Shown here: positions 8,592 through 18,644 of the stretch, piece after piece
Layout of the letters: every line of letters starts with the position of its first letter
How positions within the stretch are numbered: the stretch's first letter is position 1
NCBI GenBank assembly: GCA_019856515.1
Contig: CP082230.1
Coordinates: forward strand, 1,240,001 to 1,304,000
From: Prolixibacteraceae bacterium
Lineage (GTDB): Bacteria > Bacteroidota > Bacteroidia > Bacteroidales > Prolixibacteraceae
Length of the DNA: 64,000 nucleotides
Direction of reading: 5' to 3'
Position numbers and translations under genes: made by a program
Notes under the pieces: generated by a model
What the model was told of the DNA's origin: nothing
Seen by the model: only the letters and a program-made list of their open reading frames with translations
The model's database searches: none

Positions 8592-10250
8592 TTATTTTGC
8601 ACGCTCTTCTAACAAAGTTTTTGTAGTCAAATCACAAACCTCTGAAGGTCCCCAATATTGGATAGGACCAGGATAAACAAAACTTGTTTTTTCAGCCCAC
8701 TCATCACGCTTCTCAGCATAAGCAAGGAATGGCTTACCATCAAGCTCAACCAAAGCTTTCTGGATAACAGGTTTCATATGACCATGACGTCGCTCCATAT
8801 TCATCATCATTGTTACAGGAACACCACCTGCAATCCACTCTTCTGCAGAAGCAGTAGTATTACGTACAGATGACATATAACCAGTTTTACCTTGAGCAAT
8901 CAATACAGAAGCAGTAAAACCTAATGAATAACAGTAATCCGCATCAAAATTAGATGGTGCAGCACAACGACCTTCATAACCAAAAAAGTGATTCTGAGAA
9001 GAGAATGATCCAACATAGTTTCCAGCCTCTTTCATCTCTGCCAACTTCACCTCAACCATCTCGATTAACAACTTCTCTGTTTCAATCTTAGACACCTGTA
9101 CATTTCCGTGTGGATCACGATCTAAAGTCAATTGAGTCGCAATACCAGCAGGAAGTGATCTAAATACCTCTGCCGAAGCTTTAGTAATATGATTTGCAAC
9201 CCACTCTAAGCGATCTGCCTTAGGAGTAGCCTTAAATTCGTTAGCCGAATCGTGACCTTCTGCCAACAATTCATTTAGTTCTGAGATCAATGTTTTCATC
9301 TCTGGAATAAATTCGATCAATCCTTCTGGAATCAATGCCACACCAAAGTTCTCACCATTCGCTGCACGCTTAGCAATTACAGCAGCAATCTCATTTACCA
9401 CAGCTCCCAAAGTCTGTTCTTTCTCAGCAACCTCTTCTGAAATCAAACACACATTAGGTTGTGTTTGCAATGCACACTCTAAACCAATATGAGAAGCAGA
9501 ACGTCCCATTAGTTTAATAAAATGCCAGTATTTCTTCGCTGAATTAGCATCACGCATGATATTACCAATCAACTCGGAATAAACCTTACAAGCCGTATCA
9601 AAACCAAATGAAGTTTCAATCATGTCGTTTTTAAGGTCACCATCAATTGTTTTAGGACATCCAATTACTTGAACTCCTGTATTTTGTTGTAGATAGTATT
9701 CTGCCAACACACAAGCATTAGTATTAGAGTCATCTCCTCCAATAATAACCACAGCATTGATACCTAACTCCTTACAAATTTCAACACCCTTATCAAACTG
9801 CCAAGTCTCTTCTAGTTTTGTACGACCTGATCCGATGATATCAAATCCACCAGTGTTACGATACTCATCAATAACATCAGCAGTCAATTCCATGTATTTG
9901 TGATCAACCAAACCACCAGGTCCACCTAAGAAACCATATAGTTTGTTATTTGGGTTCAATTTTTTCAAACCATCAAAAATACCTGAAATCACATTGTGCC
10001 CACCTGGAGCTTGACCTCCTGAAAGAATCACACCAACGTTTGCTACAGGAAGCTCTGCAGATGCCTCTGAGCCTTCAAAAGTCAACAATGGCATTCCGTA
10101 TGTATTTGGGAACAATTTTTCAATCTCTGCCTGATCTGCAATCGACTGAGTCTTTTCTCCATCAACAATTACAACAGAATTGTTTTTCAATGACTTAGGA
10201 AGCTTAGGAGCATACTGAGCTCTAGCTATCTGTAATGGACTTTTTGTCAT
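8592..10250 (-). CDS. pfp: Diphosphate--fructose-6-phosphate 1-phosphotransferase (long form)
   Basis: 552 aa, the long PPi-PFK type. GGDDSN (171-176) carries the second Asp that replaces the glycine of ATP enzymes, and [10 protein letters not shown] (199-208) has the lysine typical of PPi-dependent PFKs. [11 protein letters not shown] (248-258) is the fructose-6-phosphate loop. The enzyme reversibly phosphorylates fructose-6-phosphate with pyrophosphate in the cytosol, so it can serve both glycolysis and gluconeogenesis. Monocistronic: its own terminator follows and 319 bp separate it from queE upstream. Annotation is firm. Confidence 0.95.
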   Translation of the reverse strand: MTKSPLQIARAQYAPKLPKSLKNNSVVIVDGEKTQSIADQAEIEKLFPNTYGMPLLTFEGSEASAELPVANVGVILSGGQAPGGHNVISGIFDGLKKLNPNNKLYGFLGGPGGLVDHKYMELTADVIDEYRNTGGFDIIGSGRTKLEETWQFDKGVEICKELGINAVVIIGGDDSNTNACVLAEYYLQQNTGVQVIGCPKTIDGDLKNDMIETSFGFDTACKVYSELIGNIMRDANSAKKYWHFIKLMGRSASHIGLECALQTQPNVCLISEEVAEKEQTLGAVVNEIAAVIAKRAANGENFGVALIPEGLIEFIPEMKTLISELNELLAEGHDSANEFKATPKADRLEWVANHITKASAEVFRSLPAGIATQLTLDRDPHGNVQVSKIETEKLLIEMVEVKLAEMKEAGNYVGSFSSQNHFFGYEGRCAAPSNFDADYCYSLGFTASVLIAQGKTGYMSSVRNTTASAEEWIAGGVPVTMMMNMERRHGHMKPVIQKALVELDGKPFLAYAEKRDEWAEKTSFVYPGPIQYWGPSEVCDLTTKTLLEERAK

Positions 10251-10569
10251 GATATTCTTAATTAATTACGATAAAATATTTATAGAATCTTATTATGTGG
10301 TAAAATTAATTCAAATTTGATCCATATACAAACACATTGGATAGATATCATGCTTTATAGCATATATTTTACTAACCCAAAATATACTATTTATTATATG
10401 ACAATTATAACATTACAAAAGAAAGTCTCTAACACATACTCTATACAGTGAAACAAAAAGATTGTAATCAGACATGAACGCAATAAACAATCTCATCCAC
10501 TCTTAATGGATACTTCACCAATCCCTGAGTGATTAGCGAACATCCATTCCACAAAAAAACATCATTAAT
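10251..10569. other. Intergenic region between queE and pfp
   Basis: 319 bp of AT-rich DNA upstream of pfp and downstream of queE, both minus strand. I found no open frame worth calling, no clear hairpin with a T-run and no exact TAnnTTTG box in the right orientation. It presumably holds the pfp promoter. Confidence 0.4.
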
Positions 10570-11379
10570 TTAGGTGTTTTCAACGTGACCAAATAGAGTT
10601 AGATGAAGACGAGGAGCAAAACGCCAACCTCGTTCTATAGCCCACTGACAAACTTTCTTTTGAATCTCTTGATATGAAGCATCCCCAATCCCCATTGGCA
10701 TCAGTAATACATCATCATCTGTTACATGTTGTAAAACCTCTTTAAATCGAACTTCAATCTCCTTCATATCCTCTTCTGATGAGACAACAAACTTAAGCTG
10801 TAAATCTATTTTGTTTCGAAGACGAGCCAAAGCAAATTTCTCTACGTTAAACTCTAACGACTCAAGAACATGTGGATTCTTACGATATGTCGATGAACTG
10901 AGTTTTGGAGAGACACTAAATAGATCTACATATTTTTTCAATGAATTTGAAAATATCGTTCCATTTGTCTCCACGGTAACATGAATATCCTCACGCCACC
11001 TCTTTAATATCTCTAGAAAAGCAATCAATGCTTTACTCTGAAGTAAAGGCTCTCCTCCTGTGATAACAAGGTGTCTCATATTCCCAATATTCTGTTGAAC
11101 CACTTTTAAAAGATCTTCAACAGCCCATTTTTCTTTTTTCATTTCTGGATCAATTGCATGCGGAGTGTCACATCGAACCTCTTCTCCATCGATATTCTTC
11201 CATGCACAGTCAAGATTACATCCATACAATCGAATAAATAGCGAAGGAACTCCAGCAAGTTTACCTTCCCCTTGTATCGTACCAGCAATAGAAAAACCTG
11301 TTTTAGGATTCAACTCCTCTCCATGTAATCCTTTCATAATAGGAAAAACACCGCCTTCTGCAAGAATTAGTTGTGGCAT
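10570..11379 (-). CDS. queE: 7-carboxy-7-deazaguanine synthase (radical SAM), variant cluster motif
   Basis: 269 aa. GTIQGEGKLAGVPSLFIRLYGC (from about residue 33) and VITGGEPLLQ are QueE signatures. It rearranges 6-carboxytetrahydropterin to 7-carboxy-7-deazaguanine in the queuosine pathway. The cluster cysteines are Cys54, Cys58 and Cys70, so the motif is C-x3-C-x11-C followed by DT, in place of the usual C-x3-C-x2-C with CDT. The extra residues are KNIDGEEVR. This layout resembles QueE of Helicobacter/Campylobacter as I recall it. The gene starts 6 bp after the queD stop, so the two are co-transcribed. No sign of decay: the frame is intact and the SAM/GGE motif is present. Confidence 0.9.
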   Translation of the reverse strand: MPQLILAEGGVFPIMKGLHGEELNPKTGFSIAGTIQGEGKLAGVPSLFIRLYGCNLDCAWKNIDGEEVRCDTPHAIDPEMKKEKWAVEDLLKVVQQNIGNMRHLVITGGEPLLQSKALIAFLEILKRWREDIHVTVETNGTIFSNSLKKYVDLFSVSPKLSSSTYRKNPHVLESLEFNVEKFALARLRNKIDLQLKFVVSSEEDMKEIEVRFKEVLQHVTDDDVLLMPMGIGDASYQEIQKKVCQWAIERGWRFAPRLHLTLFGHVENT

Positions 11380-11385
11380 ATAACT

Positions 11386-11958
11386 TTAAGCTTTAGGAGT
11401 TTCATTAACATAGGAACGATGAGCAAGTAGATCTTGCCACCATTGAGGAGACTTCCATTCACTCTGCACTCCTTTCGAAAATTTTAAATCAGTTAATGAA
11501 AAGAAAACCATATCCAAGTCAGAGGCAAAACATGTTGCTGAACCAGTTTCTGTTTCATGAACTTTCACAGAGTGTAATTGAACATTTCCTTCATTATTAG
11601 CAAAAATGGTATTTTGAATAACCTTATCTATCACATAAAAGAATAATAATGCATACCCTTCGGCCGATGGCGAAATAGGCATTGTTACATGACGTTTATT
11701 AAAACTATCCACCATTTTCATAAAAGAATCAGACTCTTGATCCCAAACAGAATAAGAGTGATCAAAAGAATCAACCAACTCTTTTACTTTAGATAGAAGG
11801 CTAAAATCCATTACCATAAATCCATTATCCAACTTATCAGAAGACAAGCTCACCTCTACACGATAAGAGTGACCATGGATATTTTCTCTACAACGAACAG
11901 AAGAACACCCTCTTACAATGTGAGCACCTTCAAATCTGAATATCTTAGTTATAATCAT
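11386..11958 (-). CDS. queD: 6-carboxy-5,6,7,8-tetrahydropterin synthase family protein (QueD-like, long variant)
   Basis: 190 aa, longer than the usual 120-140. The PTPS fold is marked by RFEGAHIVRGCSSVRC with zinc ligand His13, ENIHGHSY with His28 and His30, FDHSY, and HETETGSA near residue 145. Cys23 sits four residues before HGH (usually three), and there is a second Cys18. The same spacing is found in Helicobacter/Campylobacter PTPS-like proteins as I remember them. The reaction expected is 7,8-dihydroneopterin triphosphate to 6-carboxytetrahydropterin, feeding QueE next door. It lies about 45 bp after the membrane phosphotransferase gene. Confidence 0.88.
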   Translation of the reverse strand: MIITKIFRFEGAHIVRGCSSVRCRENIHGHSYRVEVSLSSDKLDNGFMVMDFSLLSKVKELVDSFDHSYSVWDQESDSFMKMVDSFNKRHVTMPISPSAEGYALLFFYVIDKVIQNTIFANNEGNVQLHSVKVHETETGSATCFASDLDMVFFSLTDLKFSKGVQSEWKSPQWWQDLLAHRSYVNETPKA

Positions 11959-12003
11959 TTTTTTCTTTACTTTAACAACAACCTAAGTGGATCAAATATA
12001 GAC

Positions 12004-13857
12004 CTATTTTGTATTTCCTAGAAATGTATTCCATGCACTTTGCAACACGGCTTTCATCTCATGAAGTCCATTCTCTGAAAAATTATCTTTATAAACAACA
12101 TCATTGGAGTTCAAATCATATACTATCTTAGTACTATCTATGCTCGCTCCAATTCCACCTCCATAGACAAAATATCCAAAGCTCGATGAATTAGGATCCA
12201 TAAGATCTTTACTATACAAAAATGCTTCTGAAGAAACTCCTAACTGCCCTAGGATTGTAGCTGGCACATCCGTGTTACTACCACTCTTCACTACAACAGT
12301 ATCCTTCTGTACTACGCCTCCTGCCAATATCATTGGAATATGATATTTTTCTGGATCATTAGCATTGGAGTCATATGGTAATCGATGTCCATGATCTGCT
12401 ACAAATACAATTAGTGTATTTTTAAACCATGGTTGCTTTTTTGCTTCATTATAGAACCGACCTAAACAGCGATCAGTATATGTGACTGAATTTAGAAACT
12501 TATCTTGTTCACTATCCCCTTTGATAACAGTTTCCATTGGAACCTCAAAAGGCTCATGGCTACTTAACGTAAAAACCATTTTAAAGAATGGTGTATCTGA
12601 AGCAGCAACATCTTTATTTATATCATTCAATAAAAAGTCTAACATAACACCATCATGAACGCCCCATTTTGAATTATAGTCTTTTGGATCGAAATAACTC
12701 ATATCCACAACCTTATCAAAATCAGCATTCACTAAGTAACTATGCATATTAGCAAAATCAGTATCTCCCCCGTAATAATAAGTAGTTTTATATCCATACG
12801 CTTCTAAAGCCTTAGTTACAAAAGGCAACTGTTGCGATTTCTGTGGATATTTCATAATAGAAGCAGTTGGCTCAGATGGATAACCACTAATAACACCAAC
12901 AATACCCCGGTCAGACCTATCCCCTGTAGAATATATGTTAGTAAAAAGAATGTTATTATTGGCAATTTTTGTCAAATTAGGGGTGTAGTCCTTATAACCC
13001 AAAGCTCCTACCAATTTACCAGAGAAACTCTCCATCAGTACAACAAGAACATTAGGCTTCTCTCCACTCTCTTTCATAGGGGAAACAATCGGAGATTTAT
13101 GAAATATCTTTTCACGAATATTGTTCGCTTCCGTATTATCCATAAAACGATATGGAGAAGCAAAATCATCCATCTTCGTTACAGAGTACAAAAAATTCCA
13201 AGACGAGTTTACAGCAAGATGATTTGGATAGAGATCTTTGCTGAAATAAACGGTTCCCGAATTCATTGGAGCAATACCAAAACCACCCCTAATAGGTATA
13301 ATCATCAATGCACTTAACAACAGCACACTATTAATAGCTGCATATCTATACAGTTTCTTTTTACCTTCATACCATAAATTAGACTGAAACAGCCTCCCAT
13401 AAAGCCAATTAGAGGCCAACACAATCAATAAGGTTATCAAGAGTGTAAAAGACATTTGTAAAGGAGTTGTAGATGCCATCGCTTCTTTAGGCGTTTGTAA
13501 ATAGAGTAGTGGTGTAGCATCCATATGCAACCCCCAATTACGATAAAGCTCACAATCAATCGACACAATTGAAGCTACAATAATCATTAATATGAGATTA
13601 AGAACTCGAAAGAACACTCTATTCTTTCGAACTCCTAACATCAAAAATAGCATCAAAAAAATCCCATTAAGCATTGTAATATAACCACTAGCAGAGAAAT
13701 CCTGACGAACCCCATGGGAAAAAGCTTGTAGAATTATCGTAAAATCTAATGCTGACGTTTGAGGTAACTCATATAATGCAAATACCAAACGCCCAAATTG
13801 GAATACAATGGTCCAAAAGATGAAAATCTTAAAAAACCATTTGAATATTTTTCTCAT
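12004..13857 (-). CDS. Membrane-bound sulfatase/LTA-synthase-like phosphotransferase
   Basis: 617 aa. Five membrane segments are visible near residues 8-28, 60-78, 84-102, 134-153 and 172-190. A large extracytoplasmic alkaline-phosphatase-fold domain follows: LVVLMESFSG (metal Glu276), IYSTGDRSDRG (nucleophile probably Thr311), GVISGYP and VADHGHRLP. This is the build of lipoteichoic acid synthase-like and phosphoglycerol/phosphoethanolamine transferases. In a Gram-negative it more likely modifies periplasmic glycans, capsule or lipid headgroups; the true substrate is unknown. Same strand and 45 bp upstream of queD, perhaps only by chance. Confidence 0.88.
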   Translation of the reverse strand: MRKIFKWFFKIFIFWTIVFQFGRLVFALYELPQTSALDFTIILQAFSHGVRQDFSASGYITMLNGIFLMLFLMLGVRKNRVFFRVLNLILMIIVASIVSIDCELYRNWGLHMDATPLLYLQTPKEAMASTTPLQMSFTLLITLLIVLASNWLYGRLFQSNLWYEGKKKLYRYAAINSVLLLSALMIIPIRGGFGIAPMNSGTVYFSKDLYPNHLAVNSSWNFLYSVTKMDDFASPYRFMDNTEANNIREKIFHKSPIVSPMKESGEKPNVLVVLMESFSGKLVGALGYKDYTPNLTKIANNNILFTNIYSTGDRSDRGIVGVISGYPSEPTASIMKYPQKSQQLPFVTKALEAYGYKTTYYYGGDTDFANMHSYLVNADFDKVVDMSYFDPKDYNSKWGVHDGVMLDFLLNDINKDVAASDTPFFKMVFTLSSHEPFEVPMETVIKGDSEQDKFLNSVTYTDRCLGRFYNEAKKQPWFKNTLIVFVADHGHRLPYDSNANDPEKYHIPMILAGGVVQKDTVVVKSGSNTDVPATILGQLGVSSEAFLYSKDLMDPNSSSFGYFVYGGGIGASIDSTKIVYDLNSNDVVYKDNFSENGLHEMKAVLQSAWNTFLGNTK

Positions 13858-14018
13858 AAAAAATAACGAAAATGGATATTAGAATTAAAGTGAACGCAAA
13901 TGTAATAATTATGATAGCATAAACACTTTTTTTAATTATTATAAACAATTCGCGGACACACTATTCTATGATACATTTTAACTATCAATGGCTTACAACG
14001 TATTAAAAAACAACAAAA

Positions 14019-14047
14019 AGAGAGATAACCACCAAGATTACCTCTCT
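14019..14047 (-). terminator. Terminator of the photolyase gene
   Basis: AGAGAGATAA and TTACCTCTCT pair with one mismatch; on the minus strand the hairpin is followed by CTTTTTG and more T. It lies 50 bp past the photolyase stop. Confidence 0.65.
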
Positions 14048-14096
14048 ACAATACACATTTTTTATCATTTTTCTCACAAAGTAGACAATGACTTAT

Positions 14097-15434
14097 TTAA
14101 CCTTTATTATACTCCCACTCTCTTTTTAAATCATCATATAACTTCATCGCAACCACTTTCTCTACTCCATGATCCAACATCTTATTCACTTGATAATCTA
14201 CAGGCAACCACCTGTATGCATATATTTTATTTGCATCAAATTTATCTTGCTGCAACTCTGGATTAAAAATTCTGAAATATGGCGCAGCATCCACTCCACA
14301 TCCAGCTACCCATTGCCAATTACCAACATTAGAGGCTGGATCATAATCAATAAGATACCTTGCGAAAAAAGCTTCTCCTTTTCGCCAATCCATATGAAGA
14401 TCTTTACATAAAAAACTTGCAACCACCATCCGAACTCGATTATGGATATATCCACTTTTAACCAACGATGTAATCCCAGCATCAATCATTAAATACCCCG
14501 TTTTACCCTCAATCCACTTCTCCCACAAATGCACATCATTTTCCCATTTCATCATATCAAACCGATGATCAAAATTCTCAATCGCAGTTTCGGGGAAAGC
14601 AGCATACCAATGTGCAAAGAACTCTCTCCACACCAACTCATTCCACATTGTTCTTGATTTTCCCCATGCCTCAACAGCCAAGCGTTTGATCGATACAACA
14701 CCAAATCTTAGATACGCACCCATCATCGAGGTCCCCTTCTCTCTCCATGGAAAATCGCGAAATTCCTTATAACTCTCAAGCATCTCATCATTCCAAACAT
14801 AAAAATCATCTAACCCAAGAGAGTCTATTTCCATGGGCAGATACCCAAATCCAATCTCATGGACAGCTCTGATAGCACTCCATGGCAAATGTTCTGCAGC
14901 AAAAAAATGATCCTTGAACTGTTGAAGGTCCTCCTCAAATAATTTCTCACAAGCCTTCATAAATGGAGAATATTTTTTAAATACTCCTCCTTGCTTTGAT
15001 TTTACTACACCTTTAGGGTAAAGCCAGTTGCCTAAATCAGAGACCAAAGTTCCATTTAATTCTTGAAGTCGTACCTCAATCTTACGATAATCACCTTCTT
15101 CATGTGGTGATAATGATGACTCCATGAAGACTTTACGATAATCACCATCATCTATTAACTTACGAATAATCTCTAAACGATCTCCTTTTGTTACAAGGAG
15201 ATTCGCATCAAACCACTGTAATTGATTTCTTAATCGGGCTAAAGCATCTTGAAGAAAATTTGCCTGAAAAGCATTATAACCATGAGGCCACAAATACTCT
15301 TCATCCCAAACATAGAGAAACATCACTTCACAACAACGATCCTTGCAACGGTCCAAACATGCTTTCAACAATGAGTTATTATCTAATCTCAGGTTCCGAT
15401 CAAAAACAAATAAAATACGACAAAAAGAGCTCAT
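14097..15434 (-). CDS. phrB: Deoxyribodipyrimidine photolyase / cryptochrome family protein
   Basis: 445 aa. The N-terminal alpha/beta antenna domain starts ILFVFDRNLRLDNNSLL. The C-terminal FAD domain has WNELVWREFFAHW, GYLMIDAGITSLVKSGYIHNR, YLIDYDPASNVGNWQW and GVDAAPYFRIFNP, the signature runs of class I photolyases. It repairs UV cyclobutane dimers with light energy carried by FADH-. The conserved Trp-containing stretches are present. A DASH-type cryptochrome is the main alternative; family placement needs a tree. Monocistronic, divergent from the alcohol dehydrogenase gene. Confidence 0.9.
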   Translation of the reverse strand: MSSFCRILFVFDRNLRLDNNSLLKACLDRCKDRCCEVMFLYVWDEEYLWPHGYNAFQANFLQDALARLRNQLQWFDANLLVTKGDRLEIIRKLIDDGDYRKVFMESSLSPHEEGDYRKIEVRLQELNGTLVSDLGNWLYPKGVVKSKQGGVFKKYSPFMKACEKLFEEDLQQFKDHFFAAEHLPWSAIRAVHEIGFGYLPMEIDSLGLDDFYVWNDEMLESYKEFRDFPWREKGTSMMGAYLRFGVVSIKRLAVEAWGKSRTMWNELVWREFFAHWYAAFPETAIENFDHRFDMMKWENDVHLWEKWIEGKTGYLMIDAGITSLVKSGYIHNRVRMVVASFLCKDLHMDWRKGEAFFARYLIDYDPASNVGNWQWVAGCGVDAAPYFRIFNPELQQDKFDANKIYAYRWLPVDYQVNKMLDHGVEKVVAMKLYDDLKREWEYNKG

Positions 15435-15622
15435 AACGACGATATTATTATCAATTACAACTGACTAAAAGATAAACAATATAAAGCTCTTCATTGTTTC
15501 ATATGCAAAATTTCATTTATTTTATAGACACACCTAAATTAACAAACTCAACAATTTTTATTAGTGACAATTAGACTTTTATTTACTACTTTGGTAATAA
15601 TAATTTTAAAAGGTTCATAAAC

Positions 15623-16780
15623 ATGAAGAATTTCAGTTTTCATAATAGTGTCAATATAGTTTTTGGTAAAGGACAAATAAGCAAATTGAACTCTCTTATA
15701 GACAAAAAGTCTAAAGTAATGATGCTATATGGGGGAGGAAGTATCAAGAAAAATGGTGTATATGACCAAGTCATGACAGCACTTAAAGATCATCAAGTGA
15801 TCGAATTTTCAGGTATTGAACCCAACCCTGTGTACGAAACATTAATGAAAGCCGTTGAAATCATTCGTCAAGAGAAAGTAGACTTTCTTCTTGCCGTTGG
15901 AGGTGGGTCTGTTTTAGATGGAACAAAATTTATCTCATCAGCAGTAAACTTCAAAGGCTACACTTGGGATATCATGTCTAAGAATGCTCCATTAACAGAA
16001 CCGACATTGCCTATAGGAACAGTATTAACTCTTCCTGCAACAGGTTCGGAAATGAATGCAAATTTTGTTGTAACAAATAAAGATACGCAAGAGAAATTGG
16101 GGATGAACAAACCAGAAGTCTTACCTCAATTTTCAATTCTTGATCCAGAAGCTATCTACTCTTTACCTGAACGTCAAATAAGCAATGGTATTGTAGATTC
16201 ATTTATCCATACGACGGAACAATACCTTACATACCCTGACCATGGATATCTTCAAGATCGTCAAGCTGAAGGTATTCTAAAAACCCTTGTCGAAATTGGT
16301 CCAAAATACTTGAATGATAAAACCAATTACGATTTAGCTTCAAACTTTATGTGGTGTGCAACCAATGCCTTGAATGGTCTAATTGGAGTCGGTGTACCTC
16401 AAGATTGGGTAACACATATGATTGGACATGAACTAACGGCATTCTATGGTGTCGATCATGGACAGTCTCTTGCCGTTGTTCTTCCGGGAGTTCTTGAAGT
16501 AAAAAGGGCCGAAAAAGCAGCAAAATTAGTTCAATATGCAGAACGTGTTTGGGGTATCCAAGAAGAGGATGAGAATAAAAAAATCGATCTTGCTATCCAA
16601 AAAACAATTGATTTCTTTGAGTCTTTAGGGGTAAAAACACGTCTATCAGACTACGGTATCAATAGTGATAAATTTAATGATATTAAATCTCGATTCGAAC
16701 GCAGAGGTATGACAGCCATTGGAGAGAGAGGTACGTTTACACCAGATGATGTGGTGAAAGTACTTGAATTACGACAGTAA
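15623..16780 (+). CDS. yqhD: Iron/zinc-containing alcohol dehydrogenase, YqhD type
   Basis: 385 aa. GGGS motifs at 37-40 (YGGGSIKKNG) and 93-96 (VGGGSVLDGTKF) bind NADP(H). Metal ligands read as Asp192, His196, His265 and His279, the same spacing as in E. coli YqhD (194/198/267/281). The enzyme reduces short aldehydes to alcohols with NADPH, in detoxification or fermentation. Start at MKNFSFHNSVNIVFGKG is typical for the family. It is followed by a strong terminator; no operon partners. Confidence 0.93.
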   Translation: MKNFSFHNSVNIVFGKGQISKLNSLIDKKSKVMMLYGGGSIKKNGVYDQVMTALKDHQVIEFSGIEPNPVYETLMKAVEIIRQEKVDFLLAVGGGSVLDGTKFISSAVNFKGYTWDIMSKNAPLTEPTLPIGTVLTLPATGSEMNANFVVTNKDTQEKLGMNKPEVLPQFSILDPEAIYSLPERQISNGIVDSFIHTTEQYLTYPDHGYLQDRQAEGILKTLVEIGPKYLNDKTNYDLASNFMWCATNALNGLIGVGVPQDWVTHMIGHELTAFYGVDHGQSLAVVLPGVLEVKRAEKAAKLVQYAERVWGIQEEDENKKIDLAIQKTIDFFESLGVKTRLSDYGINSDKFNDIKSRFERRGMTAIGERGTFTPDDVVKVLELRQ

Positions 16781-16797
16781 CTTAAAATGAATTCTAG

Positions 16798-16828
16798 AAA
16801 GAGATGGAGATCAATTCCCCATCTCTTT
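16798..16828 (+). terminator. Terminator of yqhD
   Basis: AAAGAGATGG pairs with CCATCTCTTT, followed by CTTTTATATTTT. It starts 18 bp past the yqhD stop. Confidence 0.75.
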
Positions 16829-16856
16829 CTTTTATATTTTAAGTTATTTCAATGAA

Positions 16857-16888
16857 TTGTATACTATAATAGTTTCTCATTATATTTG
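16857..16888 (+). promoter_or_regulatory. Candidate promoter of the ndpA-like gene
   Basis: TTG (16857-16859), a 21-bp spacer, then TATATTTG (16881-16888) fit the Bacteroidota TTG/TAnnTTTG pair. The start codon is 26 nt downstream. Confidence 0.5.
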
Positions 16889-16913
16889 TGTAAAATTTCA
16901 TTAATCACAGAGA

Positions 16914-17957
16914 ATGCAGATCACTAAAGAAACCTATTTCAAACACCTAATCGTTCACAAAATTGGGAACAAACATAAGAATGAAGCTTTAAAGCTTTCC
17001 GATGAATGTTCTCCTATTCAAGCAGAATTTGCTGAAACGCTATTACGTTTTTTTATGTCACCATTCTCTACGGATGAAGCCTATCATTTTTCAAAAGAAA
17101 TAAGCACAGAACAACGGCTCTGTGGCATTATTAATGAGATCTTTCATGACCAAGATAATTTCACCCGAAATTCTCAGGACATCGCCCAATATTTATATGA
17201 CATTTGCAATCATGCAAACATAAAAAATGGCGAACTTTATGTCACCTATATCGAAAACATTCTTCTTGAAGATCAAGTCGTATCAGCAGTAGGACTATTT
17301 AAATCAGAACACAAAGAGACTTATCTACGACTTGAAGAGACTGCCCACGGGATAAAGCTAAATAAAGAAGAAGGTATAAATCCACAAAAAATGGACAAAG
17401 GATGTGTTATCATTAATACAGAAAAAGAAGATGGCTACCGAATGTTCCTGATTGATAAGGTGAAAAAAAATGACACTGCTAAATTTTGGAAAGAGACATT
17501 TCTCAATGCAACATTAGTATGTGATGACAAAGGACTAACATCACAATATCTCGAATTGACACGAAATTTTATCAATGATGTATGTCATGCACAAAATGAA
17601 GTACAACCAGTAGAGCAATTGGAAATTATAACGGATACCATGGACTACTTTTCCAATACAGATTCTTTTGACAAAAAAGAGTTCAAGGATAAAGTATTAA
17701 AATCACATCCTGATAAAAAAGTACTATTTGATGAGTACCAAAAAGCATGGCAAGATGATAATAAATTAAAACTCAAAGATAAATTCGAAATTACCAATAA
17801 TGCTGTTGAGAAAGCCAAACAACGTTTTAAGCATGTGCTAAAGTTAGACAAAAACTTCCACATCTACGTCCATGGATCTCAAAAGCTTATTGAAAGAGGT
17901 TATGATAAGAAAAAAGAGAAATATTACTACAAGCTCTATTTTGATCAAGAGTTATAA
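16914..17957 (+). CDS. Nucleoid-associated protein, NdpA/YejK family
   Basis: 347 aa. The N-terminus HLIVHKIGNKHKNEALKLSDE and the middle VSAVGLFKSEHKETYLRL plus GCVIINTEKEDGYRMFLID match the NA37 family of nucleoid-associated proteins. The C-terminus is lysine-rich (KHVLKLDKNFHIYVHG), suiting DNA contact. In E. coli the homologue binds the nucleoid but its function is unclear; some relatives lie beside defence genes. Here it is monocistronic with its own promoter and terminator, 1.4 kb upstream of the YobI-like NTPase. Confidence 0.85.
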   Translation: MQITKETYFKHLIVHKIGNKHKNEALKLSDECSPIQAEFAETLLRFFMSPFSTDEAYHFSKEISTEQRLCGIINEIFHDQDNFTRNSQDIAQYLYDICNHANIKNGELYVTYIENILLEDQVVSAVGLFKSEHKETYLRLEETAHGIKLNKEEGINPQKMDKGCVIINTEKEDGYRMFLIDKVKKNDTAKFWKETFLNATLVCDDKGLTSQYLELTRNFINDVCHAQNEVQPVEQLEIITDTMDYFSNTDSFDKKEFKDKVLKSHPDKKVLFDEYQKAWQDDNKLKLKDKFEITNNAVEKAKQRFKHVLKLDKNFHIYVHGSQKLIERGYDKKKEKYYYKLYFDQEL

Positions 17958-17965
17958 AGCGAGGT

Positions 17966-17987
17966 AAAGGATGCTAAAGCATCCTTT
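17966..17987. terminator. Bidirectional terminator between ndpA-like gene and nitroreductase
   Basis: AAAGGATGCT/AGCATCCTTT is a perfect 10-bp stem with a 2-base loop between two convergent genes, with A-rich and T-rich flanks. Confidence 0.7.
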
Positions 17988-18011
17988 ATTCTTATCTGTA
18001 ATGATATTTAT

Positions 18012-18644
18012 TTAATAGTTCTCATCAAACAGTTCATCCACTCCTTTACGTACCTTTTTCATCGATTGCGTATGATCAATATCCGACCGGTGACCAATAG
18101 CTATCAAGACTTTAGTTCCATATCCCTTCGATCGAATATCAAGAATCTCATCAAAAGCAATAGGATCAAAACCTTCCATAGGACATGCATCAATCTGCAT
18201 CGTAGCTGTAGCAGTTAATGCCACTCCTAAAGCCAAATAAACCTGACGAGTAGTCCACTCCTCCATCTGTTCTGGAGTCATCTTATCAATCCAACCATAC
18301 ATCATCTCCTTAAAGTCATTCAACGCCTCAACAGGCAACTTTCTGACACTTGCAATTAATTGTATATACTCATCCACATCTTTTCTTGTACACTCCTCCT
18401 TACATGCAAAAACCAATAGATGAGAACACTCCACAATTTGTGGTTGATTCCAAGCATACTCTTGAAGTTTCTTTCTGATATCATAATCCTGTACAACGAA
18501 AACCTTAAATGGTTGTAAACCAAAAGAGGTAGGAGCCAACCGGATCGCTTCTTTTAATTCTAACAACTGTTCTTTAGATATTTTTTTCTCCGGAGCAAAA
18601 CGTTTGGTCGCATAGCGCCATTGCAATTGTTCAAGTAATTTCAT
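18012..18644 (-). CDS. NAD(P)H-dependent nitroreductase family oxidoreductase
   Basis: 210 aa from MKLLEQLQWRYATKRF (an ATG three codons further upstream is possible but the family starts here). RYATKRF and APTSFGLQPFKVFVV are the FMN-binding loops; DACPMEGFDPIAFDE and GYGTKVLIAIGHR complete the fold. Relatives (NfsB/YfkO type) reduce nitroaromatics, quinones or dihydropteridines using FMN. The true substrate is unknown. Monocistronic, convergent with the ndpA-like gene. Confidence 0.88.
   Translation of the reverse strand: MKLLEQLQWRYATKRFAPEKKISKEQLLELKEAIRLAPTSFGLQPFKVFVVQDYDIRKKLQEYAWNQPQIVECSHLLVFACKEECTRKDVDEYIQLIASVRKLPVEALNDFKEMMYGWIDKMTPEQMEEWTTRQVYLALGVALTATATMQIDACPMEGFDPIAFDEILDIRSKGYGTKVLIAIGHRSDIDHTQSMKKVRKGVDELFDENY

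Noticed and set aside
12832..13317. Plus-strand frame of 161 codons
   Set aside because: Shadow of the membrane phosphotransferase gene; arginine/asparagine-rich with no domain.
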